DNA of 64,000 nt, taken from SAR92 clade bacterium H921 (lineage in GTDB: Bacteria > Pseudomonadota > Gammaproteobacteria > Pseudomonadales > Porticoccaceae). The notes beneath the pieces were generated by a model. The model had not been told where the DNA came from and searched no databases. It worked only from the letters and a program-made list of their open reading frames with translations. A program made the translations under genes and the position numbers. The stretch is from positions 496,001 to 560,000 of the forward strand of contig JAOALD010000001.1 of assembly GCA_025153755.1 (NCBI GenBank), given 5' to 3'. The number at the start of each line of letters is the position of its first letter. Position 1 is the stretch's first letter. Shown here piece after piece: positions 1 through 8,365 of this stretch.

Positions 1-37
1 ATTAATTTGTGATTTTTATTATCGGGCTAGTTTAGAA

Positions 38-68
38 CTTGGGTGGCCGTATGGTGCAGTCACCCAAG
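38..68. other. Hairpin upstream of nasT
   Basis: An 8-bp perfect inverted repeat (CTTGGGTG / CACCCAAG) surrounds a 15-nt loop and is followed by a pyrimidine-rich CTTCTTTT. It may be the intrinsic terminator of a gene left of the window or a leader element of nasT. The U run is interrupted and the left neighbour is not visible, so its role is undecided. Confidence 0.4.
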
Positions 69-94
69 CTTCTTTTAAGTAGCCCAATAGTCAA

Positions 95-691
95 ATGACT
101 CAATACTCTCCAAAGTCAGTGCGGGTTATGCTGGTAGATGATTTACCAGAGCGAGCCGCCATCGTTGACAGCCACCTTGTGGCTGCTGGTTACGTTGTTG
201 TCTCAAGGTTACCGACCGCCTCAGGGTTACTATTTCAGATTGAACAGCATCGACCGGATATTATTTTGATTGACTTGCAGTCACCAGGTCGAGATGTTCT
301 GGAAAGTCTTTCTGTTATTAGCGCTCATAATCCCACCCCGATTGTTATGTTCTCTGAGGAGGAAGATCCGGGCTTTATAGAGCAGGCTGTAGATGCTGGA
401 GTCACTGCCTATCTTATGGGTAGTTTCGATACCCAACGCGTCAAACCGGTTATTGATGTTGCCATAGCGCAGTTTAAATCATTTCAGTCTTTGCGCCGAG
501 CCCTCGATACTACCAGAGACCGTTTGGAGAACTTGTCTATTATTGATAAAGCAAAAACTCTGTTAATCAAACAGCACAAATTTACCGAACAAGAGGCTCA
601 TGAACAGTTGCGTAGCCTCTCGATGGATACTAATCAGAGCCTGCATAAGGCAGCGTTATCTGTAGTCACCATTCTGGAAAAAAATAACTAA
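95..691 (+). CDS. nasT: ANTAR-domain antiterminator, NasT-like
   Basis: RNA-binding response-regulator-like protein of 198 residues. Residues about 9-125 form a receiver-like domain with the acidic pair D15/D16 and an Asp at 60. The usual switch Lys before Pro is absent (YLMGSF in its place), as expected for pseudo-receivers of the AmiR/NasT type. Residues about 130-195 form the helical ANTAR domain. In Azotobacter and Pseudomonas, NasT binds the leader of the nitrate assimilation operon and prevents termination; NasS holds it inactive until nitrate is present. The gene is followed after 14 bp by the nasS homologue and sits upstream of a leader carrying a strong terminator, which fits this role. 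The ATG at 95 has no clear ribosome-binding site. Confidence 0.9.
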   Translation: MTQYSPKSVRVMLVDDLPERAAIVDSHLVAAGYVVVSRLPTASGLLFQIEQHRPDIILIDLQSPGRDVLESLSVISAHNPTPIVMFSEEEDPGFIEQAVDAGVTAYLMGSFDTQRVKPVIDVAIAQFKSFQSLRRALDTTRDRLENLSIIDKAKTLLIKQHKFTEQEAHEQLRSLSMDTNQSLHKAALSVVTILEKNN

Positions 692-705
692 AACAAGATG
701 TAGCT

Positions 706-1821
706 ATGAACCGAACCATTATCAAAAAACTTCCTCCAGCTGAACGGGCAGATATCAACCTCGGCTATATGAGACTCAGCGATAGCGCACCTCTCATACT
801 CGCTCAAGAATTGGGTTTATACAGCGACTACGGACTCAATGTCAGTTTGCATAGAGAGGTATCGTGGGCCAATATCCGCGACAAAATGATTGCCGGTACT
901 TTTGACGCTAGTCAGATGCTCGCGCCAATGGGCATGGCCACTACCTTAGGTGTCGCAGGTATTAGGGCACCGATTATCAGTGGTCTAGTACTTTCACTTA
1001 ATGGTAATGGTATTACTCTATCCTCTTCGCTTTGGAATAAACTGCAGCTAGATGCCAATATCGATAGTTACGATCCGCTAGTTACCGCCTGTGCCCTTAA
1101 GGCGCAAATAGAAAAGTCTCGACATCAGCTCACCTTCGCCAGTGTGCATAACTTTTCTACCCATACATTGCTTCTGCGTCGATGGCTGGCGCTGGGCGGA
1201 ATAGACCCAGATCAGCATGCACGGATTATCGTATTACCACCAGAGCAAATGGTCGATAGTCTGGCGCAAGGAGTGATCGATGGATTCTGTGTTGGTGAGC
1301 CATGGAACAGTATAGCTGTTGAGTATGGCGCTGGCGTTCTTGCCACCACTGGCGTGAGGCTATGGAATGGAGCGCCTGAAAAAGTTCTAGCCGTCATGGA
1401 AGCCTGGCACAGCAGTAATCCAGGCAGCCATCTTCGTCTGCGTCTGGCCTTGATGGAAGCATGTCGCTGGATGGCCGATATGAACAATCGTGAGCGGGCT
1501 ATTGAGATTCTTTCGCAGCCTGCCTACCTAGATCTTCCAGCAGAATATCTTCGACCGTCGCTGACTGGTCAGTTATTTCATCAACGAGCCCATGTTCATT
1601 CCGAACAGATTAATTTTCATGTATTCAATCATCTCAGCGCCGGCTTTCCCTGGCGTTCCGATGCTGAATCCATGATCCAGCAATTCACACCTCTGCTGGG
1701 GAAACAGATTGATAGTGGAAAAACCCGTTCTCTGGTGCAGCGCTGTTACCGCACAGACTTATACCGCGAAGCGGCCCAGCTATTGAATATAGATTGCCCT
1801 AAAACAGACTACCGCAGTTAA
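706..1821 (+). CDS. nasS: Nitrate sensor, NasS-like (NrtA/CmpA family, cytoplasmic)
   Basis: A 371-residue solute-binding-fold protein of the NrtA/CmpA family. It has family blocks such as LGYMRLSDSAPL near the N-terminus and CVGEPWNS around residue 195. There is no signal peptide: the N-terminus is charged and hydrophilic. That separates it from the periplasmic paralogue at 2170-3564 and matches NasS, the cytosolic nitrate/nitrite sensor that sequesters NasT until ligand binds. It lies 14 bp downstream of nasT, so the two are probably co-transcribed. The alternative, an orphan transporter component, is unlikely given the missing export signal and the partner gene. Confidence 0.88.
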   Translation: MNRTIIKKLPPAERADINLGYMRLSDSAPLILAQELGLYSDYGLNVSLHREVSWANIRDKMIAGTFDASQMLAPMGMATTLGVAGIRAPIISGLVLSLNGNGITLSSSLWNKLQLDANIDSYDPLVTACALKAQIEKSRHQLTFASVHNFSTHTLLLRRWLALGGIDPDQHARIIVLPPEQMVDSLAQGVIDGFCVGEPWNSIAVEYGAGVLATTGVRLWNGAPEKVLAVMEAWHSSNPGSHLRLRLALMEACRWMADMNNRERAIEILSQPAYLDLPAEYLRPSLTGQLFHQRAHVHSEQINFHVFNHLSAGFPWRSDAESMIQQFTPLLGKQIDSGKTRSLVQRCYRTDLYREAAQLLNIDCPKTDYRS

Positions 1822-1838
1822 TCTGCTGCAGGCACAGA

Positions 1839-1853
1839 GCACAGTGAATGTGC
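1839..1853. promoter_or_regulatory. NtrC-like site, upstream copy
   Basis: Dyad GCACA-GTGAA-TGTGC, fitting the GCAC-N7-GTGC pattern of NtrC enhancer sites. It lies 28 bp before a stronger second copy and about 165 bp before a sigma-54-like promoter, typical enhancer geometry. As RNA it could also form a hairpin, but it would lie upstream of the proposed transcription start. Function is inferred. Confidence 0.5.
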
Positions 1854-1880
1854 ATCGTTTTCGATTATACCTATAACTCT

Positions 1881-1897
1881 CGCACCGAATGGGTGCG
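1881..1897. promoter_or_regulatory. NtrC-like site, downstream copy
   Basis: CGCACC-GAATG-GGTGCG is a perfect 6-bp dyad with a 5-bp centre and matches the classical NtrC half-site arrangement GCACC-N5-GGTGC. Its centre is about 43 bp from that of the upstream copy (roughly four helical turns), which suits cooperative binding of NtrC dimers. Confidence 0.6.
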
Positions 1898-2012
1898 CAA
1901 TAGCTGGAGTGTCGTATAGAACTCCTAGTAGTCACAGATGTATATGCCGCTTTTTTAAATCAATATCGGCGAAATACCACGAACTTTGATCATTTTCAAA
2001 AATTCTGAAAAC

Positions 2013-2028
2013 TTGGCATATATCTTGA
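2013..2028 (+). promoter_or_regulatory. Sigma-54-like -24/-12 promoter for the nitrate operon
   Basis: TTGGCATATATCTTGA resembles the sigma-54 consensus (TTGGCAC, four bases, TTGC): the -24 GG block is intact and the -12 block reads TTGA instead of TTGC. It lies downstream of two NtrC-like dyads and would start transcription near 2040, giving a leader of about 130 nt that contains the terminator. The -12 mismatch lowers certainty. Confidence 0.5.
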
Positions 2029-2044
2029 ATACTCTTAAGACGAG

Positions 2045-2089
2045 TGCTGATCTCCCAGAACCATAGGTAGCAGCAGGGTAACGATGCCC
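2045..2089 (+). promoter_or_regulatory. Possible ANTAR target hairpins in the nitrate operon leader
   Basis: GGGT-AACGAT-GCCC at 2076-2089 is a short hairpin whose hexaloop has A at position 1 and G at position 4, as in the RNA targets of ANTAR proteins. Its 3' arm is shared with the 5' arm of the terminator at 2087, so the two structures are mutually exclusive. An imperfect upstream hairpin (TGCT, bulged G, ATCT at 2045-2053 pairing with AGGTAGCA at 2065-2072) may be the first ANTAR hairpin, but its loop is 11 nt, not 6. This is the expected position for NasT-dependent antitermination. Confidence 0.5.
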
Positions 2090-2129
2090 ACCTCAGGGTT
2101 TTTAATGCCCTGCAGGTGGGTTTTTTTTT
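2087..2129 (+). terminator. Attenuator terminator in front of nrtA
   Basis: Strong intrinsic terminator: CCCACCT-CAGGG pairs with CCCTG-C-AGGTGGG (12 bp, one bulged C, about 9-nt loop), followed by nine T. It lies about 40 bp before the nrtA start codon, downstream of the presumed promoter, so it must be read through for the operon to be expressed. The neighbouring nasT/nasS genes provide the expected antitermination factors. Confidence 0.85.
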
Positions 2130-2169
2130 GGCTAATTTATACACCATACATCTAAGAGGTAAGCTTTTT

Positions 2170-3564
2170 ATGAACTCTATCATCACCGCACATCACAATG
2201 TTAAATCTGTGGCTCGTGTTGTTACCAAATCTGTCAGCTCCATTGTCTTTTTGTTCATCGGGTTTTGCGCCCATGCCGAGTTGGGGGAACCCGAAAAAGA
2301 TGAACTTAAATTTGGCTTTATCAAACTGACCGATATGGCGCCAATTGCAGTCGCCTACGAAAATGGCTACTTCGAAGACGAGGGACTCTACGTCACCGTC
2401 GAAGCTCAGGCCAACTGGAAGGTATTACTTGATGGGGTTATTGATGGCAAGTTAGATGGCGCACATATGCTCGCTGGTCAGCCTCTCGCTGCAACTATTG
2501 GCTATGGTACGAAGGCCCATATTGTCACGCCGTTTAGTATGGATCTCAACGGTAATGGTATCACTGTGTCAAATGACATCTGGGCGGAAATGAAGAAAAA
2601 CATCCCCCATGTAGATGGCAAGCCGGTACATCCAATTAAAGCCGATGCCCTAAAGCCAGTTGTGGATAGCTTTGCCGATGAGGGCAAGCCATTCAAAATG
2701 GGTATGGTATTTCCTGTGTCTACCCATAACTACGAGTTGCGCTATTGGCTAGCTGCAGGTGACATTCACCCAGGTTTTTACGCACCACACAAAGGCGACA
2801 CCAGCGGTACCATAGATGCTCAGGCCTTACTCTCGGTTACGCCACCACCACAGATGCCAGCGACCCTAGAAGCGGGCACTATTTATGGGTACTGCGTAGG
2901 CGAGCCGTGGAATCAGCAGGCTGTTTTCAAAGGAATTGGTGTGCCGGTAATTACCGATTATGAAATCTGGAAAAATAATCCAGAAAAAGTATTTGGTATG
3001 ACTAAGGAATTTACGGAAAAGTATCCCAATACTACAGCACGTGTTGTGAAAGCGCTGATTCGCGCAGCCCAATGGCTTGACGAGAATGACAATGCCAACC
3101 GTCCTGCCGCAGTAGAGATTCTGTCACGCAGTGAGTATGTAGGAGCAGACTATGATGTCATCGCCAATAGCATGACCGGAACCTTTGAATACGAGAAAGG
3201 CGATAAGCGTGCAGTACCTGATTTTAATGTGTTCTTCCGTTACAACGCGACTTTCCCCTATTACTCAGATGCAGTCTGGTATCTGACTCAGATGCGTCGC
3301 TGGGGTCAGATCTCAGAGCCAAAATCTGATAACTGGTACTTTGATGTTGCGAAATCTGTGTACCGACCAGATATCTATGAAATTGCGGCAAAGGCCTTAA
3401 TCGAAGACGAATTAGTTAGTCCGGCGGACTTCCCTACCTTTAGCACTGAGTCAGGATTTCGGGCCCCGCAAAAACACTTTATTGACAACATCGTGTACGA
3501 CGGTACCAAGCCCAACATCTATCTAAAAAAATTCCCGATCGGCCTGAAAGAAGACGTGCTCTAG
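2170..3564 (+). CDS. nrtA: Nitrate ABC transporter, periplasmic binding protein
   Basis: A 464-residue CmpA/NrtA-family binding protein that would deliver nitrate (possibly nitrite) to the permease encoded next. The N-terminus has a Sec signal: charged start, hydrophobic stretch [11 protein letters not shown], and probable cleavage after AHA before ELGEP. There is no good lipobox. Family blocks include [20 protein letters not shown] and [10 protein letters not shown]. The ATG at 2170 is chosen because AAGAGGT precedes it at suitable spacing; an in-frame start at 2116 would add 18 residues encoded inside the terminator T-run. It is the first gene behind the attenuator, 73 bp before nrtB. Confidence 0.92.
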   Translation: MNSIITAHHNVKSVARVVTKSVSSIVFLFIGFCAHAELGEPEKDELKFGFIKLTDMAPIAVAYENGYFEDEGLYVTVEAQANWKVLLDGVIDGKLDGAHMLAGQPLAATIGYGTKAHIVTPFSMDLNGNGITVSNDIWAEMKKNIPHVDGKPVHPIKADALKPVVDSFADEGKPFKMGMVFPVSTHNYELRYWLAAGDIHPGFYAPHKGDTSGTIDAQALLSVTPPPQMPATLEAGTIYGYCVGEPWNQQAVFKGIGVPVITDYEIWKNNPEKVFGMTKEFTEKYPNTTARVVKALIRAAQWLDENDNANRPAAVEILSRSEYVGADYDVIANSMTGTFEYEKGDKRAVPDFNVFFRYNATFPYYSDAVWYLTQMRRWGQISEPKSDNWYFDVAKSVYRPDIYEIAAKALIEDELVSPADFPTFSTESGFRAPQKHFIDNIVYDGTKPNIYLKKFPIGLKEDVL

Positions 3565-3637
3565 TAATAGTTTACTCCCAAGCAACACCCAGCTGGCTCT
3601 GCGGAGTCAGCTGACTTTTAAGCCAAGGAAAGACCAA

Positions 3638-4639
3638 ATGAAAGCTATATCTGCTATATCAAAAGCTACTCAGGGCAGTGAATTATTAACCGTTTCTAAC
3701 CTGTGTCTGTTAATCAATAAGACATTAAAAACACTGACTCTTCCCGCCGTCGGAATTTTAGTTTTTTTATTGTTATGGCAACTGATGGCTAACAATATTA
3801 TTACCTCATTAGGACAGTTTCCTGGGCCTAGTCAGGTCTGGGAGCAATCCAAGACACTGGTGGTCGAACATCAGCGAGAACGAAAGAAAGAAGCAGCATT
3901 CTACGAGCGTCAAGAAAAACGCAATGCTAAAAAGCTCGAAAAAAATCCAGACGCGACAGTAAAGATTCGCGCTTACACAGGCAAGGCAACGTTTGTAGAT
4001 CAAATAGCTACCAGCCTGTTAACTGTCGCATTTGGGTTTATGATTGCTACATTGGTAGCTGTGCCACTAGGTATTATTTGTGGTCTCAGCGAGTCAGTGT
4101 ATCGCTGTGTGAATCCGATAATTCAGACTTTTAAACCTGTATCACCTCTAGCTTGGCTACCGCTGGTGACCATGGTGGTTTCAGCGCTCTATGTGAGTAA
4201 TGACCCAATTTTTGAAAAAGCCTTTCTGACGTCCGCGTTTACGGTAGCGCTTTGTTGTTTATGGCCAACTGTAGTCAATACTATCGTTGGCGTCGCCAGT
4301 ATTGATCGTGACCTAATCAATGTCAGCAGAGTGCTACAGCTAGGTACTGCTACACATATTCGAAAGATCGTTATTCCTTCAGCCATACCTATGATTTTTA
4401 CCGGACTACGGCTCTCCTTAGCAACGGGTTGGATGGTATTAATTGCCGCTGAGATGCTGGCTCAGAATCCTGGGCTAGGTAAATTTATCTGGGACGAATT
4501 TCAAAATGGATCTTCTAATTCTCTGGGACGAATTATGGCTGCAGTGCTAGTTATTGGCGTAATCGGATTTATTTTAGATAGCTTGATGCTGACCTTGCAG
4601 AAGCGGGTGTCATGGGACAAGCAAGCAATATTACGTTAA
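3638..4639 (+). CDS. nrtB: Nitrate ABC transporter, permease
   Basis: Inner-membrane permease of 333 residues in the NrtB/SsuC class (BPD transporter family). After a first membrane segment (about residues 37-55) there is a charged stretch of about 60 residues rich in Lys, Glu and Arg (residues about 80-115), then the core of five further segments. An EAA-type coupling loop, AAEMLAQNPGLGKFIWDEF, lies near residue 275. Comparable charged insertions occur in cyanobacterial and proteobacterial NrtB. It is flanked by the binding protein and the ATPase of the same transporter. Confidence 0.92.
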   Translation: MKAISAISKATQGSELLTVSNLCLLINKTLKTLTLPAVGILVFLLLWQLMANNIITSLGQFPGPSQVWEQSKTLVVEHQRERKKEAAFYERQEKRNAKKLEKNPDATVKIRAYTGKATFVDQIATSLLTVAFGFMIATLVAVPLGIICGLSESVYRCVNPIIQTFKPVSPLAWLPLVTMVVSALYVSNDPIFEKAFLTSAFTVALCCLWPTVVNTIVGVASIDRDLINVSRVLQLGTATHIRKIVIPSAIPMIFTGLRLSLATGWMVLIAAEMLAQNPGLGKFIWDEFQNGSSNSLGRIMAAVLVIGVIGFILDSLMLTLQKRVSWDKQAILR

Positions 4640-4655
4640 TAGACCGGGATCGATC

Positions 4656-5468
4656 ATGAAAAAAAATTATTTAGAGATTAGTCAAGTAGGTATCGAATTT
4701 GCCACTGAAGGTGAGCCATTTAGAGCTCTACAAAATGTTAATTTAGCGATTGCAAAAGGCGAGTTTATCTCCCTGATTGGTCATTCTGGTTGCGGTAAGT
4801 CTACGGTGCTAAATATTGTCGCCGGTCTCTACGAGGCTACCGAAGGTGGCGTGATTCTTGAAGGCAGAGAAGTCGATGAGCCGGGCCCAGATCGCGCTGT
4901 GGTATTTCAAAATCATGCGTTATTGCCCTGGCTCACGGTCTATCAGAACGTCGAGTTGGCGGTTAAATGTGTTTTTAAGAAAAGCAAGAGCAAGACTGAG
5001 ATACGCGACTGGGTCGAGCACAATTTATCCCTTGTGCACATGGATCATGCTTTGCACAAATTACCCGCTGAGCTCTCAGGTGGAATGAAGCAACGAGTCG
5101 GGATTGCTCGATGTTTGGCCATGCAGCCCAAGATGCTATTGATGGATGAACCCTTTGGTGCGCTGGATGCACTTACCCGCGCCCATCTGCAAGACTCATT
5201 GATGGAGATTCAACAACAGCTGGGTAATACGGTGATCATGATTACCCATGATGTCGATGAGGCGGTGTTGTTATCGGACCGCATTGTCATGATGACCAAT
5301 GGCCCTGCCGCGTCTATAGGCGAGGTACTGCGTATTGATCTGCCGCGACCACGTGATCGAGTCATATTGGCTGATGACTCGGCTTTTAATAATTACCGCC
5401 AGCAGGTGTTGCGCTTTCTTTACGAAAAGCAGAAAAACCCTGCCACTAAAAAAATACAGGCCGCATAA
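4656..5468 (+). CDS. nrtD: Nitrate ABC transporter, ATP-binding protein
   Basis: ABC ATPase of 270 residues that powers nitrate import. Visible motifs are Walker A GHSGCGKST (about residue 42), signature LSGGMKQR, Walker B MLLMDEP followed by FGALDALTR, and the switch His in MITHDVDEA. Length fits the single-domain NrtD/SsuB/TauB group; the extra solute-binding domain of cyanobacterial NrtC is absent. It is 16 bp after nrtB and 29 bp before nirB, so uptake and reduction appear to be one transcript. Confidence 0.92.
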   Translation: MKKNYLEISQVGIEFATEGEPFRALQNVNLAIAKGEFISLIGHSGCGKSTVLNIVAGLYEATEGGVILEGREVDEPGPDRAVVFQNHALLPWLTVYQNVELAVKCVFKKSKSKTEIRDWVEHNLSLVHMDHALHKLPAELSGGMKQRVGIARCLAMQPKMLLMDEPFGALDALTRAHLQDSLMEIQQQLGNTVIMITHDVDEAVLLSDRIVMMTNGPAASIGEVLRIDLPRPRDRVILADDSAFNNYRQQVLRFLYEKQKNPATKKIQAA

Positions 5469-5497
5469 AAATTAATCTGATTTAAGGAAAGGAAAAA

Positions 5498-8023
5498 ATG
5501 CTAAAAGTAGTCGTCGTTGGGAATGGCATGGTTGGCCATCATTATATTGAGCAATTAGTGGCCTCATCCGTTGAGGCAGAGATTACCGTTATCGGAGGCG
5601 AACCCAGACCTGCCTATGACCGAGTTCATCTGTCAGAATTTTTCGCTGGGCGCTCACCAGAGGATTTAGCTCTGACCACCAGAGAACACTATATTGAGAT
5701 CGGCGTGGAGGCCCATTTTGGCGATCCGGTAGCGCGGATTGATCGAGATAGTAAAACTGTAACCACCGAGGCTGGCCGTAGCTTTGGCTACGATAAGTTA
5801 GTATTGGCTACCGGTTCTTATCCCTTTGTACCTCCCGTACCAGGCAATGATCATGATCCCTGTGTCGTGTATCGCACCATCGATGACCTAGGGAATATTA
5901 AGGCTCAGGCTGAGGGTGCAAAAATTGGGGTTGTAGTGGGCGGTGGTTTGTTAGGTTTAGAGGCTGCCAATGCTGTACAAAATCTCGGTCTGGAAACCCA
6001 TGTTGTCGAATTTGCTCCAGGACTAATGGGTGTTCAACTTGATGCGGGTGGCAGTGGCATGTTGCGTCGTAAGATCGAAGCCCTCGGTGTGAAAGTTCAC
6101 ACTAGCAAAGCCACTGAGATAATTGAGGCTAGTGACCATGGCAATACTCGGCTGCTTATGAAATTTGCCGATGGCGGCTCCCTAGCTACGGACATGATTG
6201 TTTTTAGTGCCGGTATTCGACCTTTCGATCAACTAGCTCGAGACTCTGGTTTAGTGGTGGGTGAACGCGGTGGTATTGAAATTGATTACCATTGCAAAAC
6301 CAGTGACTCAGATATTTTTGCGATAGGTGAGTGCGCTCTTTTCGGTGGCCGTATCTTCGGTTTGGTCGCGCCGGGCTATCGCATGGCTGAATCTGCTGTC
6401 AGCCAATTATGTGATGACAAACAGTCGTTTCAAGGGGCAGACATGAGCACCAAGCTTAAACTACTGGGTGTTGATGTGGGCTCTATAGGTGATGCTCATG
6501 GCCGCGAGGAGGGTTCTATTGCCTACACCTTTAGTGATGAGCGTATTGAAGTTTACAAACGATTGATTGTCAGTGCCGATGGCAAAAAATTGTTGGGCGC
6601 AGTGCTGGTAGGAGACTGTTCGGACTACGATACCTTGTTGCAATATTTCTTAAATGGTATTGATCTGCCAGCCGATCCAGAGACATTAATTCTTCCTTAC
6701 AACGCTGGCCAAGCGCCTGCACTTGGCGCCTCTGCGCTGCCGGCTACAGCGACTATCTGCTCCTGCCACAATGTCACTAAAGGGGATATTGTAGATGCCA
6801 TGGATGCAGGGTTTTATGCTCTTGGCGATATCAAAGGTGAGACCAAAGCCAGCACCGGCTGCGGGGGCTGTGCCGCGCTACTTAAAAATATTGTCGATGA
6901 TGAAATGTCGGCGCGTGGTCTGGATGTGGATAAGTCTATCTGTGAGCATTTCTCCTACACCCGACAGGAATTATTTCATCTGATTAAAGTAGGGAGTATC
7001 AAGACTTTTGAGCAGCTGCTTGAAAAACATGGCAGGGGCCGTGGCTGTGATATTTGTAAGCCGGCTGCGGGCTCGATTTTAGCCTCCCTCTGGAATGATT
7101 ATGTGCTGGATGAAAATCATGTTGGTTTGCAAGATACCAATGATACCTTCCTTGCCAATATGCAAAAGAATGGTACCTATTCGGTAGTGCCGCGTGTTGC
7201 CGGGGGTGAGATCACTCCTGACAAACTAATTGTATTGGGTGAAGTGGCCAAAAAATATAATTTGTATACCAAGATTACAGGGGGTCAGCGTATCGATTTA
7301 TTTGGTGCACGAGTTCAGCATCTGCCAGCTATCTGGAAGGAATTAGTTGAGGCTGGATTTGAAACAGGTCATGCCTATGGCAAGGCTCTGCGCACAGTAA
7401 AATCCTGTGTCGGCAGCACCTGGTGTAGATATGGTGTGCAAGATAGTGTGGCCATGGCTCTGTATATAGAGAATCGCTATAAAGGATTGCGTGCTCCACA
7501 CAAATTTAAATCCGCAGTTTCTGGTTGTACCAGAGAATGTGCCGAAGCCCAATCCAAAGACTTTGGCGTTATTGCCACCGAGAACGGCTGGAACCTATTT
7601 GTTGGTGGTAATGGTGGTATGAAGCCGCGCCATGGCGAGTTGTTTGCGACAGATCTAGATGATCAAACCCTGATCAAATATATAGACCGCTTTCTGATGT
7701 TCTATGTACGCACAGCTGATCGACTGCAACGCACCTCAGTATGGATGAGTAATCTGGAAGGAGGATTGGAGTACCTGCAACAAGTGGTGATTGAAGATTC
7801 ACTAGGCATCGCCGCTGAACTCGACGCCCAGATGGACAATATTGTAGGTACCTATCAATGTGAATGGAAAACTACTATCGAGAACCCAGAGCGCATGAAA
7901 CGTTTTCAGCAATTTGTAAATGCCGATGCTGAAGATGATCAAATTGTCTTTGTGCAGGAGCGCGGACAGCCAAGACCAGCGACAGAAGAAGAGCGCCTGC
8001 AACTAATGGAAGAAAGTGCCTGA
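5498..8023 (+). CDS. nirB: Assimilatory nitrite reductase (NADH/NADPH), large subunit
   Basis: An 841-residue enzyme that reduces nitrite to ammonium with six electrons from NAD(P)H; it is cytoplasmic. Residues 1-400 are an FAD/NAD-binding pyridine nucleotide-disulfide reductase domain (VVVGNGMVGHHY at the start, VVVGGGLLGLEAA near 150). A BFD-like [2Fe-2S] region follows (CSCHNVTKGDIVDAM and STGCGGC), then the ferredoxin-like and siroheme/[4Fe-4S] domains with CVGSTWCRYG and SGCTRECAEAQ. Full length for the family. An AAGGAAAGG ribosome-binding site precedes the ATG. It is followed after 9 bp by nirD. Confidence 0.96.
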   Translation: MLKVVVVGNGMVGHHYIEQLVASSVEAEITVIGGEPRPAYDRVHLSEFFAGRSPEDLALTTREHYIEIGVEAHFGDPVARIDRDSKTVTTEAGRSFGYDKLVLATGSYPFVPPVPGNDHDPCVVYRTIDDLGNIKAQAEGAKIGVVVGGGLLGLEAANAVQNLGLETHVVEFAPGLMGVQLDAGGSGMLRRKIEALGVKVHTSKATEIIEASDHGNTRLLMKFADGGSLATDMIVFSAGIRPFDQLARDSGLVVGERGGIEIDYHCKTSDSDIFAIGECALFGGRIFGLVAPGYRMAESAVSQLCDDKQSFQGADMSTKLKLLGVDVGSIGDAHGREEGSIAYTFSDERIEVYKRLIVSADGKKLLGAVLVGDCSDYDTLLQYFLNGIDLPADPETLILPYNAGQAPALGASALPATATICSCHNVTKGDIVDAMDAGFYALGDIKGETKASTGCGGCAALLKNIVDDEMSARGLDVDKSICEHFSYTRQELFHLIKVGSIKTFEQLLEKHGRGRGCDICKPAAGSILASLWNDYVLDENHVGLQDTNDTFLANMQKNGTYSVVPRVAGGEITPDKLIVLGEVAKKYNLYTKITGGQRIDLFGARVQHLPAIWKELVEAGFETGHAYGKALRTVKSCVGSTWCRYGVQDSVAMALYIENRYKGLRAPHKFKSAVSGCTRECAEAQSKDFGVIATENGWNLFVGGNGGMKPRHGELFATDLDDQTLIKYIDRFLMFYVRTADRLQRTSVWMSNLEGGLEYLQQVVIEDSLGIAAELDAQMDNIVGTYQCEWKTTIENPERMKRFQQFVNADAEDDQIVFVQERGQPRPATEEERLQLMEESA

Positions 8024-8032
8024 GGAAAAATT

Positions 8033-8359
8033 ATGAGCCAAGCTACTATTTGTGAACAAAAAGATCTTATCGCCAACTCTGGCATCTGCGCCATGGTGGA
8101 GGGCCAGCAAATAGCGCTGTTCTATCTGCCTAAGGAGACGCCTCAAGTTTATGCCATTGGTAACTGGGACCCCATCGGTAAAGCCAATGTGCTGTCCCGC
8201 GGTATGGTAGGCGATATCAATCAGCGTCTGGTTGTAGCATCTCCTTTGTACAAACAGCATTTCGACCTGCAGACGGGTGAATGTCTGGAAGACAACGAGC
8301 AGAGTGTGCCGGTGTATAAAGTCGAACTGACTGCCAATAAAGTCGTACTGACTCTGTAG
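8033..8359 (+). CDS. nirD: Nitrite reductase small subunit
   Basis: A 108-residue Rieske-fold protein that partners NirB. As in the NirD family, the Cys/His ligands of a true Rieske cluster are missing; conserved blocks such as YAIGNWDP and the SPLYKQHFDLQTGECLED region are present. It sits between nirB and nasA with 9-bp and 6-bp gaps, so the three are almost certainly translated from one mRNA. Confidence 0.95.
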   Translation: MSQATICEQKDLIANSGICAMVEGQQIALFYLPKETPQVYAIGNWDPIGKANVLSRGMVGDINQRLVVASPLYKQHFDLQTGECLEDNEQSVPVYKVELTANKVVLTL

Positions 8360-8365
8360 AGTTTT

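Noticed and set aside
1839-1897. The two GCAC-N7-GTGC dyads as the ANTAR RNA hairpin pair
   Set aside because: Their loops are five bases when fully paired, not the AnnGnn hexaloop, and they would be upstream of the likely transcription start at ~2040. The match to NtrC DNA sites is better and the leader near the terminator has its own hexaloop hairpin.
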